A DNA stretch of 64,000 bases from Paramecium octaurelia (GCA_905182995.1 CAJJDP010000014.1:668399-732398), one strand, 5' to 3'. Numbered from the stretch's first letter, positions 1 to 12,582 are shown. Made by a program: numbers and translations. The notes: generated from the sequence alone by a model not told the origin.

Positions 1-1
1 T

Positions 2-1006
2 AATCAAGTTAAAGATCTTATTAATTTAATTAATAAATTACCTGAAAATGATGTTCCTGAGTTTTTCGGATTGCCTAATAATATCGATAAGGCTGTTTAA
101 AGATATACAATATAAAGAGTTGTCAGTGGTTTGAAATCTATGAATAATATTGTTGGATCTGAAATCAAGTTTGATAAAGAATTGTGGACTAATTTGTTAA
201 GTCCTCTCATTAATATGTGGGATCAATTGAAAATAAGGGACACTATCTCAGTTACAAATTAATAATTAGGTTCATTGGATCCAATTGAATCATTTATTTA
301 TTTAGAAGCCTAATAGACTTGGAATCTGTATCAGATTATTAACCATTCCTTTGAGAAATTGAAGAATGTTTTATACAATAATGGTTTATTGACTAGTGAC
401 ATTATTGATGTTGGATTATTATTTATAAAAGATATTGTACCTTAGAAATGGAGCAATTTCTGGGAAGGTCCTGATGATATCAATTTATGGTTGAAAATAT
501 TTATTAAGAAACTCAATGCTATTAAAATATGGATTGATAAGATACAAAGAAAATAACAATTGGAAGAAGTTGATCTAAGTGAGTTATTCCATCCTGAAAT
601 TTATATGAATGCCCTCAGATAAAAAACTGCTAGAAAATTAAATATTCCATTAAATGAATTAAAATTATAAGCAGATTTTGATAACCTTAAGAACCCTCTT
701 GTAGTTAAATTAAAGAATCTCTTATTATAAGGATGTGGATTCTCCAATGGTCAATTAGTTGATGATATGAAAATAACATCAGAATTTATCTAACTACCTT
801 CTTTGAATATCTCTTATGTAGAGAAATCGTCGCCAGAAAAGAATGGAATAGGGGTAATTTGAATATTATTATATTTCTAGGATTTCCCAATTTATTTAAA
901 TGCCAGTAGAGAAAAATTACTATGCAGAATTAAATTACCTCAATCTGGTCAAATGAACGATAAAATCATAGCTGGTGTTGCATTATTTTTGAGCCAAAAC
1001 GATTGA
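2..1006 (+). CDS. DYNC2H1: Cytoplasmic dynein-2 (IFT) heavy chain, C-terminal part
   Basis: C-terminal 325 codons of a dynein heavy chain; the start lies left of the window. Read with TAA/TAG as Gln, the frame is open from base 2 to the TGA at 1004-1006, with one 27-nt intron at 854-880. Near the start it contains the dynein C-terminal motif F-F-G-L-P-x-N-I-D-x-A-V-Q-R, and near the end an A-S-R-E-K-L-L-C-x-I-x-L-P block followed by G-V-A-L-F-L-S. This resembles the end of the retrograde intraflagellar-transport motor more than axonemal dyneins, which is a family judgement from memory. The product would be a subunit of the dynein-2 motor that carries IFT trains to the ciliary base. Confidence 0.8.
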
Positions 1007-1168
1007 TTAATTATATTCAATATAAGTATATATATAATAGTTTGATATCTTTCATTTCAAATTGCAATATCAAAAATAAATACGTATTTTATAAATAAAA
1101 TTACCCTAACATCATTTAAATTCCTATATTTTGAATTATAAAAGTAAATAAAAAACTATTAATATATT

Positions 1169-2318
1169 TCATTATATCAATTAAATTGAAGAGGAATCTT
1201 TCATCTCGCAACATGTTTTTATAATTGAAGGTAATGATGATGCTAATTTTTGATGTACAATGTTAATTGTTTCTTCTATTATTCTTTTTAGCTCCCTTAA
1301 TAAATTATTTTATTAACTCTATGTTTAACACATGGTAATAATTTATTAAATAGAACTATTCGAAATGGTTTCTAATGTTTGATCTAATAAATCTAGTTGC
1401 TCATCATCACATTAAAATGAAATCGATCTTAGAAATATCATCAATATATACAAATCTTTTTATCTTTTTAAGTTACGAGTTTATGTTTCTTTTGTACTAG
1501 TTTCCTTTTAGATTTAATATAGCTTTTATTAAAGATTGGCAATAACTTTAGTTTTCTCTTCTAATTAAGATTAGAAACTCTCTTTATCTGAATCTCGTAG
1601 TTTGGCTATTTAATCATATTTAGTTTTCCAATCTCTTACAGATTATTGATTATCTTCATCTTATTTATGTCTTTCTTTAACTAAATCATTAAAAATATTA
1701 GTTAAATTATCATATTCTTTTTTCAATTATTGGAATTCATTTTTTAATCTTTAATTTTCAATTTAGTATTTTTGAATATCATGCATTTTTCTTTCATTAA
1801 TAGGTGAATTAGTTGCAGAGCCCTCTTGAATAATAGTGTAATTTTCCTCTTCTTTTTTTTTCATTTCATCAAATAGTTTATTTTTAGCCTCCAGTTCAGT
1901 TTGGCATTTTTCAAAATCCTATTACTTTTTTGATAACTCAGACTTATGTTTTTCTATTATTTCTTATTTTTATTAATCTTTAGACTTTAATTAGGATTGC
2001 AAATCTGAATTGGAATCTTTCAAGTCTTAAATTTCTTTAAGCAACTTGTTTAGTTTAGATTAGGTTTCCTACTTTTCTCTTTCCTAAATTCAGTTAATAA
2101 AATACCCTATCTTCATTAATTTCGTCTTGTTTTGGTATCTCATATTAAATGTACTATTCTAGGAATTTAAGGGTTGATAGTTCAAATTCAAGATTATTGA
2201 TTTTTTCTTTTAATTCACTGACTTCTTTTTACAGAGCCTATAGATGAAGATTAAATGATACTTTTATATAATTGGCACTTTATTTTAATTTTTCTCCTTG
2301 AGTATTAATATTTAACAT
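1169..2318 (-). CDS. Coiled-coil protein, function unknown
   Basis: Product of about 375 residues with ATG at 2316-2318 and TGA at 1169-1171. One 22-nt intron at 2084-2105 restores the frame exactly. The protein is dominated by Lys/Glu/Gln-rich heptad-like sequence from about residue 25 to 300, with no recognisable catalytic motif, signal peptide or membrane segment. The start lies 45 bases downstream of the stop of the DnaJ gene on the same strand, a normal spacing here. A structural or cytoskeletal role is likely only by analogy with the many ciliate coiled-coil proteins. Confidence 0.75.
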
Positions 2319-2362
2319 AAAATAATAAATAAGTGATTTTATAAACAACTGGAATATGGATT

Positions 2363-3713
2363 TCATTTATGGAAAATATTCTTAACTTTTTCAAAGACAC
2401 CTTCATGAGCAGATGATTACCCTTGTGTTTCGCCTTTTTCTAACTATAAAGTTATATAATAACGATACTTTAGCTAATTCTTCAAATAGTTATTTTTATT
2501 GTTCAGTCAATTTGGTAGGAATTTGAATTTTCAGATTCACAACTTAATCACCTCTTTGATTAGAATTAGGTGCCAATTTAGTAATTCCCTTAAATTAAAA
2601 AAGTATATTACTAATCCACTTAATCTAATTTTTTCACCATCCTAACTACCTGGTTTTATACTTATTTGCTATTCACCATTAAGTGTTTTGATCTTAACTT
2701 AATCTCCGAGGACAGCCTAAGCAACAGAAATATAAGCATTAGTAATTAAATCATATCCATCTCTTTTGTAATATGAATCTGGCTTCACCTATACCTTAAT
2801 TATCAAATCTCCAGCCTTGCCTCCATTTTCTCCAACATTTCCTTTGCCAGTCACTCTTAAATTCTATCCATCTGCTATGCCCTTTGGAATATTCACGGCT
2901 TCAGATGTAGCTTACTTCTATATTCCAGCTCCTTTGCAAGTTGTGCCTATTTAATATAAATTAAGATTACAGGGATTTTTGATTGACACTCCAGTTCCTC
3001 TACATTTAGTACAAGCCATTTATATTGTCATTGCTCCTTATCTGTAGTTAATTGAGCCTCTACCACCACAATTAGTGCATCTTCCTGGTGCTGTTCCTGG
3101 CTTGCATTTGGTTCCATTACAAGTAGAACATACTCCAATCTTCTCAAATTGAATTGTCTATTATGCCCCATTTACACTATCCATAAATGATATTTCCAAT
3201 TAGATAAAAATATCTGCTCCTTTGATTTGTCTTTCTGATTCTCCTCCCATATTAAAGAATGATGCAAAATCACCAAAGATAGATTCATCGAATTAGAAAT
3301 CTTGTGCTTTGCCTCCTCTTGCTCCTTATCTAAAAAAGCTACTATATGCTGCAAATGGATCCTAAGCTCCAGCCTAATCCTATTCATCTCCAGTCATTCC
3401 AACTTAATCATAAACCTTCCTTTTATTATCATCTGATAATGTTTCATATGCACTAATTTATATTTTCTATCGATACTTGTTAATCTCTGCAAACTTTTCC
3501 TTTGCATCTTTGGATGGATTTGCATCTGGATGGTATTTCTTTGCCAATCCATAATAGGCTTTTTTTATGTCATTTTAGGAAGCATTTCTTGGTACTCCCA
3601 ATAGTTCTAGTTTTAAATTAATATAGATTACCATAAAGATCCTTCTTAGATGAAAAACTAAGAAAGGGTACATTTGTGAATCTTTTTAGAACGTTCCTAG
3701 TTAAAAATTGCAT
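2363..3713 (-). CDS. Mitochondrial type I DnaJ (Hsp40) co-chaperone
   Basis: Product of 409 residues with five introns of 23-25 nt; exon lengths sum to 410 codons. The first 25 residues are basic and Ser/Phe-rich, like a mitochondrial presequence. The J domain follows, with the H-P-D tripeptide in K-K-Y-H-P-D-A-N. A central zinc domain has all four CxxCxGxG-type repeats ([30 protein letters not shown]), the last assembled only after removing the intron at 2947-2970. A C-terminal substrate-binding region is present. Its role is to stimulate mitochondrial Hsp70 ATPase during protein folding and import. One intron (2589-2611) ends in AAG instead of TAG. Confidence 0.92.
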
Positions 3714-3989
3714 TGTCAACCGGAAATAAATTAAGTTATTTTATAAATTTATTAAATGATTTATATTTGTGAATCATAAACATTTAACAATTTTGCATCA
3801 ATCTAGAAAATTCAGTCTTTTTTAAATCAAATTTATTAATTAATATTAGAAATAATGAAGAGTCTTTTCTTTTCTTATTTTATTTTAAATATAGATAATA
3901 TTGGATATGACTTTGATTAAATATAATCATAATTCATTAATAATATCTTTATGTTAATTTATAATAATAGATGATTGCACTAATTAAAA

Positions 3990-6727
3990 TCAACACATTT
4001 TTCTTTGAACATGCATATTATTTCTATTTTTTAATACATTTTCCAATTATGCACTCTTTCTCAATTTTTCTTAATCTTTCTCTTTGTTTTTGTGTTACAT
4101 AAACATTTACATAATTGTCATTTTAGTATTTTAATATTTTGGTTAGTCTGGAGATCTAAAAGGATTAATATTCTAACAATTGCTGAGATTTGAATTTTTT
4201 GGAGATTCAGAGGACATAGTCTTTTCAATTCTTTAACTTTCACTGTTCTTTAACTTTGGTCTATCAGTTAAATTATTGTTTATGAAACTATTATCATTAT
4301 CCTCAAATAGATTGAACAATTTTTGAATCAATGATTTAAAGTCCTTCCCTTCTCTTTCATCTGTTCTTCCTACAAACTATCCTATCAATTAATGAATAAC
4401 ATTCAAAAATTGATATAATTTATTATTATTCATCAAATTTTGAGATTATGACATATTATCATAAATGGATTTTTATAAATTATTTTAACTATTGAAAGCA
4501 TCAAATAGATTTTAAGTTAATTTCTTTTATTCATCTAATTATGCTTATAAAGTAGAAATTTAATATTCATAAAGATCTTTATTAAAAGTAGATGTGTTAT
4601 GTTCATCTTAATTTTTAATTCTTCTGCTTGGTTGTAAAGATGAATATTAAGAAACATTTTCTGTTTCTGCTAAACTTTATTTTAATTTAGTAATAGTCTC
4701 TGATTTATCTGAAATCTCATCCTTCAATCTTTCAATTTCCCTTCTTAAATTAGCTATTTCTTATTGATTTAGGTTATCTTATTGTTTTTATAGAGCTTTA
4801 ACTTTATCTAATTCATTTTGATATTGTTTTTATTTCAATTCTGAATTCTAAATGAGAACATCCTTCTCATTCAATTGATCATTGTATGACTTTTCAATTT
4901 ATTTCAATTTATTCATATATTCACTTACCTTATTATCTACAGTTGTTTAAGATTATAAAATTTGTTATTATTATCTCAAATTCTTATTTTTTTCAGATTC
5001 TAACTCAATTCTTAATTGATTCTTATCCTTTTCCATTTAAGTAATCTTTTCATATAAATCATCTTCCTATTTCTTGTATCTCTATTTCTACTCTTTAAAA
5101 TCCTCTTATATCTAATTTCCATTGTCACATTATTATCTTAAATATAAATGTGGTATTACTTCAATTACAATGATAATTTTTTGAATTCATATTAAATCTT
5201 ATTCATTACATTTTATTGTATCTATTGAATATAATCAATTTATAAATTTTGATTGGCCCCACTATTCCAAATCATAGTTTATTTCTAATTCAAATCAACT
5301 ACCAATTCCCAAATGTTCTCTTATTACTATTGTTCATTTAATTTATTTAAAAATTGTATCTTAATTTCTTCCAATTATTCTTCATGTTTCTTATTCAGTC
5401 TTTATTATGCATCAACATATAATTCTTAAATCTATTACTTAATCATTTTCTTAGCTGTACTGAATTCCTCACTTTCTTTATCTAAACAATTGTTCTCCAA
5501 ATAATATTTAACTTTTCTCACAAACTACAAATAAATTAAATTATAATACAATATGATGTGATTTTTCCAATTATTCCTATGAGATTCCATTTTATTGTAA
5601 TAATTCATCTATGCTGTCTTTATAAATTTTCAAACCCCCTATAAGAGTTCTATTCAATTCCTATTTGCATATCATTTACCATTGTGTCTCAATAACTGGC
5701 ATATTACCTTCATTGATTGTATTCACAAAATGTCTAAAATACTGATTTTAAGAATTACTTGCACATTTCAACAAAACTAAAGGGAGTAGTTGGTTTTCCT
5801 TTGTATTATTTTAATGAAATCTTATAAGAGAACTTCTTTCTTAATGCAGTAAGTTGTTCTTAAAATTCAGTTCTTAATTCTGTAAATTTCAACGAAGATA
5901 AATGCTGTAAATCTTTTTCATCTTAAGTGGGTCTCACTAGTGTCATACAATCTCGTTCTTAAAAAAACTATGTAATGTGTCTTCTTATTTTATTCTTATT
6001 TTCTATTGTTTCACTAAACCCTTTTAATGGTTTCAATGCATTTTCTAGATAATCCTTAGGTGTAATTTTGTTTCCAAATTCATCCTCTAATCTTAATGTA
6101 AAATCCCTGAGGATCCATAAAAATGAAGGAAATGTCTCAAAGAGATCCTTCTAAGTTGATTCATCTGTTTTTTGTAACATTTTGGTTAGATTAACCTATT
6201 GATTATTTATTAAGGTATACTATTAATCCCAAATTTTGTAATGCCATATCATCGATAGTACCAACACTATTATAAATGAAATACGAGCTCATCAACATTG
6301 CCAATAGAAATATTTTAACATCATGATTTTACTCCTCCTCCAATGAACCTATTCCTTCAGTATCTATCAAAATTGCAGGAATAGGTTCTTTTGATCTTCC
6401 AGATTCGAAATAGATAATGTCACTCCACATCCATAATCCCTATTGATATTTTATATCCTGTTAATACTTTTGTGCAGGCATTGACTGTACTTCCCACATT
6501 GAATCCTTGATTCTATTGTAACAGCACTTAGTTAATTAGATAACTCTTCCCTGTTCTATATTTGCCCACTACTACTACAACTGCAAAATTCTTGCATTTA
6601 TCTGAGAATGATTAGATAATTTCAATTGCTTCTTATTCCAACTTAAGTTCTGATGATATTATTGGATATTATTACGCTTATTTTCATCTACTGATATTAA
6701 TTGTACTGCTCTTGGTCCTTTATTCAT
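3990..6727 (-). CDS. Guanylate-binding-protein-like large GTPase with coiled-coil tail
   Basis: Product of 861 residues with six introns of 23-28 nt; exons sum to 862 codons. The N-terminal GTPase domain has the P-loop G-K-Y-R-T-G-K-S-Y-L (about residue 45), the switch motif D-T-E-G-I-G-S and the L-R-D motif that replaces NKxD in this family. The conserved hinge block I-N-E-G-N-M-P-V-I-E-x-x-W lies just before the helical part. The last 450 residues are a long Lys/Glu/Gln-rich coiled coil, unlike the compact helical domain of animal GBPs and more like plant and protist GBP-like proteins. It probably self-assembles on membranes or the cytoskeleton on GTP binding. Introns with CAG and AAG acceptors occur. 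Confidence 0.88.
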
Positions 6728-7135
6728 AAAATTTAAAATTCAAATATTTATTTGTATTGTTAATATTTAAAATACTAATACAATTGCCAATTTTAGGTCT
6801 TTTTTTAAATTATATATATAATTTAGTGGATGACTTTAATGAATTTGGAGATTATCAACACAAAATAGTCCACTCTGTTATCCTTCATATTAGATAGATG
6901 ATTATTTATTATATTATTGTCTGCTGTTTTAAATATGGAGTTATTTGAATACTCAAATAAGGAGATCACAAAGTTGATCCAATCTATTAAATTGAATTAA
7001 TATTAATTTATAATGTATCTTAAATATCATATATTATATATTTAAAAGTATTGTTTTTTAATGAATTTAGTTAGATTTGAACATTCATTATATGATATTA
7101 TAATTAATCACGTGATAAACAAAATTTTAATTAAT
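6728..7135. other. Divergent intergenic region
   Basis: About 400 bases of very A+T-rich sequence between the start of the GTPase gene (minus strand) and the start of the PUF gene (plus strand). No coding run or RNA gene is visible. It presumably holds both promoters, but no motif can be named. Confidence 0.6.
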
Positions 7136-8723
7136 ATGGCTTCTTAAAGTGAAGAGAAAGACTTGATAGGATCCATATTAAGTGGTAATGATGAATTCGT
7201 TATTGTAGATTAAGATGACAAACAAGAAATCGTTCTCAAAAAGGCAAGAAAGAACTTATCCTTGAAATCAAAAGAATTCGATCCTCAAATACATCCAAAA
7301 CATTAAGAATTTCAGACTTCAAATGCAAGCATATTATCCACAGGATATTAATCGCAGTAGAAATAACGAATATTTTTCTAGACTTAAACATCAATAGAAA
7401 TGTATATATATATTTATAATCAAATATTTAGTTAGTCTTAACTTTCTAGTGCTTTGCAATAAACTGCTGATTAGGATAATAATACTTCTTCAGTTGACCA
7501 TTTCTAATGTATAAATCAAAATAAAGTGTTTGTAGCCTTTGATTCCTTTTGTTAGTTACAAAGAAAACAATCGACTAAGAAGCACCATACTATGCAACCA
7601 ATAGAATATTAAAACTCTTCTTTGGTATTCACGAGTGATTAGTGCATAGAGAGTAAATTATCCTTGAGCCAAACAGACCTTGTAAATTGTTAATATTTAA
7701 AAATAAAGGAATAAATCTGTGGGAATTAATTAATCAATAGGAAGCTTTAGAATATTTTGGATAGCAATGATATCAATGCAAAAAGAGTGATTTTCAATCA
7801 AGTTGAAAAGATATGTTTGAAGGCTTCAAAAGATATGTTTGGAAATTACACAGTTTAAAAGATTTTTGAGGTTGGAAGTCAAGATTAGAAACAACGAATG
7901 TATAATTTGTTGATTAATCACATCTTTGATTTATCAAAAAATTAATATGCATGTAGAGTAGTCCAGAAGATGATGGAATTTATAAAGTATTTTAATTACT
8001 ATTTATAAGAGACCATACCTAGTTAGTAGAGATATTTTTATAAATCATGTATCCCCAGATAAATCAATTATTAAATGATTCCAATGGCAATTATGTCATT
8101 CTTTCTTGCTTTGAGTTGTTTAACAAGAATTAGCTATTTTTTATGATTCCATACATAGAAGATTCGGTAACTTTTTATGTCATAATTTAGTTGTAATTTA
8201 TGTCAAAACAAACTTATGGATGCAGAGTCATTTAGAAAGTTTTAGAGTTATATCAAATAGAATAAACCTAAAGAATTCTAGATATCTTGATGACTCTTGC
8301 GTCTCAATTATGTTATTAGGAATTTGGAAATTATATCATTTAGTATCTATTAAAGAGTGGACCTCCAAAAGAGAAATAAATCATTTGTTCGATAATTAAG
8401 GAGAATTTTGAACAATTAAGTATAAATAAATTTGGAAGCAACACTGTGGAAAAATACATCGATATTATGGGGCCGAATTAAATTATAACAATTTTATGTT
8501 CAATTTCAAATGATTAGTAATTCTGTTATTGTATGTTAGATTTGTATTTTACAATTTGTCTATCAATCCTTTTGGCAATTATGTTATGAAAAAAGTATTG
8601 ATCAGTGGAGATCCATCGGTATAATATTTCAAAAACTTATTGAAATAATATCCAGACCTAGTTCAAAGAATTAAAAACTCTGATTTCGGATAAAGAGTTG
8701 GATTAATTATGGATGCATTATGA
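7136..8723 (+). CDS. Pumilio/PUF-family RNA-binding protein
   Basis: Roughly 490 residues with four or five small introns. After about 190 low-complexity residues the protein carries eight recognisable PUF repeats, marked by the helix-2 cores F-G-N-Y-T, Y-A-C-R-V, N-G-N-Y-V, Y-G-C-R-V, F-G-N-Y-I, F-G-S-N-T, F-G-N-Y-V and F-G-Q-R-V. PUF proteins bind specific octamer-like sites in mRNA 3' ends and repress or localise the message. Splicing out 23-24-nt introns is needed to keep repeats intact, for example a 23-mer between D and Q of the sixth repeat region. One possible 27-nt intron near 7680 is frame-neutral and uncertain. Confidence 0.9.
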
Positions 8724-8828
8724 GTGGTCATCAACTTGTAATAGTATCTTGCTTATGAGTATTATTCTATCCAATTTAAAAATCATATTTATCTTTATTA
8801 TTCATATATAGATAAATAAAAATACTAT

Positions 8829-10072
8829 TCATTATTACTTTTTCTTAAGCTTTTTTAAAAGAGAATTAACAAAAATGACTATTTTTCTTGTTTGTCTAAA
8901 ATTCAATCTGGCATCACAAGCAGTAGTATACTTTTTGGGGTCTATATCCTCATCATTTTCAACGCATTCACTTACATCATACGGAGTGCATTCCAAATGT
9001 AATCCTGCTGGTTTTTCATTACTTTATTCAAGTATATTAAAAAACTATTGAATTTCAAACATGATGTCTTCAATTCTTCTGATTTTATAGCCATTCTTTT
9101 CTAAACTATTACCATGCATCGGGTCTAGGAAGAAGGAGACATTTAATTTTTCTTCTTGTTTCCAATTAATAATATCTTTTAATTTATCTAATTTATTCTT
9201 TCCTAATCTTATAATGGCAAAGACTCTTCCATCTTCATTCTTTGGATTCAACAATTTAATTAGATTAACAAACTCATTTTTATTTATACTTGATCCGATC
9301 TACTGTTAATAAATAGAATACCTTGATCCCTATAGGATTGTAAATTCCCTTTGCAAAATTAGAATGTGCATGCTCACACAATCTAGTTCTATCACCAATC
9401 CAAGGGAAATGAGTATTTGATAGATAATAATGGTTTTCCTCATGTTATCTTGCAAATGCAGACTCATATCCTATATGCAAACATTCATGCGAAACCCATA
9501 ATTATTTACCCTCATATTTACGAAGTGTATCTATCCCCTTTTTTGAGTAATGTGCACCCAAAAGTAATCTCAAAGGATCAGGATCTCTTTCATCTCTACT
9601 TAATGAATTTATTAAATCTCCTCTATAATTTAATGTTCCATCCTTTTCATGTAATTAGGTCCTGGGTTTCGCAAATTATCCACAAGTTCTTCCAATTACT
9701 ATCGCATTCAGAATTTAACCCATACTCTACATATACATATATGTTTTACATCATAAAAACTAAATTTCTCCTTCCAATGTTCTTCTGTGCATTCATTATA
9801 TACTTCTGCGCAATCTCCTAATTGCAAGACAAATTTATCTCCTTTGCTTACCTTTATCATTTCATTCTTGAATTTATTTATCTCTTCAAAATTTAAGATT
9901 CCTGGAAGTTTTCTTAATTTTTATAGAGTCTCCTAACTATTATATTAGATCTGATTACTAGAAATGCTGATCCTAATATAATGGCTATTATAATGCTGGA
10001 TATTTCTTCCAACTATCCAGATTCCATTCTTTCTCTTAATTCATTAATTAATTTTTAATTTTGGTTCACCAT
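8829..10072 (-). CDS. Class II DAHP synthase (3-deoxy-D-arabino-heptulosonate-7-phosphate synthase)
   Basis: Product of 390 residues with three introns (26, 23, 22 nt); exons sum to 391 codons. It catalyses condensation of phosphoenolpyruvate and erythrose 4-phosphate, the first step of the shikimate pathway. Class II signatures seen in order are L-Q-L-G-D-C-A-E, G-R-T-C-G-Q-F-A-K-P-R, L-N-Y-R-G-D, W-V-S-H-E-C, W-I-G-D-R-T-R, G-I-Y-N-P-I-G-I-K, D-P-M-H-G-N and the final A-C-D-A-R-L-N. The metal-ligand Cys, His, Glu and Asp positions of the family all appear present. The N-terminus is short compared with plant enzymes and shows no plastid transit peptide. The start codon overlaps that of the gene on the opposite strand. 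Confidence 0.92.
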
Positions 10073-10454
10073 GAGCACTATTTAACCGAAATATGCAACA
10101 TATCAAATAGATGGCACTGGTATTCGTCCTTTCATTTCTAAATTAGGCAGAGATATGTATATCTCATTTAATAATGGCGGAACTCTTAAAACTATTCCAA
10201 CCTACAGCCAGTAAAAATATCATAGTGTAACTCCTCAAAGAAGAAACAGCAGAAGCATTAGTCACAATACAAAAATGATTCATTATCATAATAATGGAAC
10301 TGGAAGAGATCTTTACATTTCGTAAAATTATATTATAACTTTTAGTTAAGATTCTGATCTCTCTAATACTTCCTTCTTAAGAGGTTTGCGTAATTATGAA
10401 AGAACCTATCAAACACCCAAAAAATTTAGAATTAGAATTAATAAATATATATGA
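10071..10454 (+). CDS. Small protein with repeated G-x-G-R-D-x-Y-I motif
   Basis: About 119-127 residues; a frame-neutral 24-nt intron is likely near 10322. The sequence contains two copies of a short pattern: D-G-T-G-I-R-P-F-I followed by G-R-D-M-Y-I-S-F-N-N-G-G, and later N-N-G-T-G-R-D-L-Y-I-S. Proteins with G-T-G-R-D-x-Y-I patterns are widespread in ciliated organisms as small uncharacterised proteins, so a ciliary or cytoskeletal role is possible but inferred. The first ATG overlaps the start codon of the divergent DAHP synthase gene; a later in-frame Met is available at residue 25. Confidence 0.65.
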
Positions 10455-11215
10455 TCGTTTTCTAATTAAAATGCATACTTTTTTAATTCTTATCGTTAAA
10501 TTATTAAATAAAATTTATTAACAAAATAATGCTCTTCTATCCATATCTACTGATTTAGAAGAAATTTTATTTGTAAAATATGGTGTTATTGGTGTTAAAT
10601 AAATAATTATAATTTAATAAATAATCATTCTTTAATCATGAACATTGCACTCACTAAAATCATTATAAAATGAAGTAACATTTATAAGAATTTCATTTAT
10701 TTTTTGATTCTTTTTAAGAAAATTAAGAATAAAATGAAAAAATAATAAAATATATGCTTTAGATATTAATAGGATTATTATGAAAATCAGAATGTGATTA
10801 TGGGTGGAATTAAAATTACTTATAATAAAACTATGTTATTATGATAGATGGATATTTAAAGATGAGTAAATTAAGAAATTTATCAAATAAAGTGTGAAAT
10901 ATTATATGATAAAAATTGATATAATACATAATTAATTGAAATAAATGAAGAAAAGGGAGAGTTATGAAATAGAGGGTAGAATAAAAGTAAATCAGATATA
11001 ATTTATCTTCAAACAATAATTGAGATCAACAATAACATTGAGCAATTTTAGCTTGTTAACAAATCTATATTTAAATGTGCTACAACAATCAAATTATTCA
11101 TATAAGTGAATCCTACGTATTTAGATATTTAGAAAGACTTTTGAATAATAAAGAAATATTTTATAAATAATTAGTTATAAAATTCAGAAATTTTTTAATC
11201 GTTAAATTATTCAAA
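10455..11215. other. Intergenic region, nothing recognised
   Basis: About 760 bases of A+T-rich sequence. Stop-free runs under the ciliate code are short and have no coding character. No RNA gene, repeat or mobile-element feature was seen. Confidence 0.5.
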
Positions 11216-11906
11216 ATGGACTCTCTTTTTGCTCTATTTGATTAGTTCATAAGAATCAATTTGATATATTATCCATAAAATTAATAAGCATACATCTCAG
11301 AAAGTTGGGAATAATTTTTAAGTTTATTATAAACTTAACCTCTTGATTATGGGAAAATTTATACCTTAATAAATAGAATGACTTATGAAAATTTAACACC
11401 AACAAAAAATGAAAGATAAAGTTCTAGTTTAAGATAAGTAGCCAGAAATATCACTGCTGCTTCTTCGCCTAGAATAGTTTCATCATCTGTGTCAAAGAAC
11501 AGTATTGAAATTGATAATTTAAATTTAAGGCACCAACATTTTGCAAAAGATTTCACAAATAGACAATATAGCCAGTCCTAAAATTACAGTCTCCCATCTT
11601 ACTAGTTAACAATCATTGATTAATAAAACATCATAGTAATAAAGTGGCAAATAACAAGTACTTTTTATGTTAATATAGTAATTGGCAGAAGAATTTAATA
11701 AGCATTTATTATTGAGTAAAATAAAGGAATTATAATTTAATTATTCAGTTTCTACAGATAAGCTCTACGCAATTGCCAAAATCCTTTAATAAAAGGAAGG
11801 TAATTCTGCAACAACAAAATCACCCATTAAATATCCATTAACACAGCACTTAAACAAATCAAGGGGAAATAATCATAGTGCAGAGCATTATAAAATTGCT
11901 GCTTGA
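11216..11906 (+). CDS. Hypothetical Ser/Gln-rich protein
   Basis: About 213 residues. Two introns (28 nt ending AAG after a K-N-S context, and 21 nt ending TAG) bring the exons to 214 codons. The N-terminus (M-D-S-L-F-A-L-F-D-Q) is moderately hydrophobic; the middle is rich in Ser, Thr, Gln and Asn; the C-terminal third is basic and possibly helical (L-A-E-E-F-N-K-H-L-L-L-S-K-I-K-E). No domain was recognised. The intron choices carry the model, so exact boundaries are less certain than the existence of a gene. Confidence 0.6.
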
Positions 11907-12582
11907 TTTCTGATAGTTTCTTTTTTAATAAATTTATAATAATAGTTTCAACCATTTAAATCTTTTTTTAATTAAAAAAATAAAAATTTGAAAAAGTATA
12001 CACATAATTTCTTCCATGATTTTAAAGTTGATTACAAAATCATGAATATACTAATAATTACTAATGAAATTAATATTATTTCATAATTGTTTCTATTTAA
12101 TATTAATTTGATATTTATATAATTGAATTTTTTCATTAAAATTCTATCTGGTTACATTGTTAAGGATATTAAATTTATCGACGTAGTTGAAGAAGAATAT
12201 ACAATAGTAGTTACTATTCTTGCTTGGAAATTACTAAAATAGAATATACACATTTTGCATTTTCTATATGGGAATTAGTTAAATGAGATTAGTTTTAGAG
12301 TTTTATAATTCTACTAGAATCACTAAAATAAACACACTCAAATTTAGAGAATAAATCATTGTATATTGTTAGAATTAATAAATATACTGTAAATCTGTTA
12401 CTTTATAACCATATTATATTGTTTTCTATTGGAATTTGATTGCCAATCGCAATAATCTCCAAATTGAAATAATTTAAATAGAATTTTATGACACTATTTT
12501 GAATAGAATAAATTCCTTTTTTTAATTGAATAATAATGTAAATAAAACTTTAATCAATCTAATCCTTAATTAAAATTAAAAT
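11907..12582. other. Intergenic region, nothing recognised
   Basis: About 675 bases between two plus-strand genes. The sequence is A+T-rich with short unconnected open runs on both strands. A decayed gene cannot be excluded, but no motif supports one. Confidence 0.45.

Noticed and set aside
5600..5660. Apparent frameshift in the GBP-like gene
   Set aside because: Re-reading the run of five C residues restores the frame; it was a reading slip, not a real break.
9417..9821. 134-codon plus-strand open frame
   Set aside because: It lies entirely opposite the DAHP synthase exons and is a shadow of them; the predicted protein is low-quality hydrophobic sequence.
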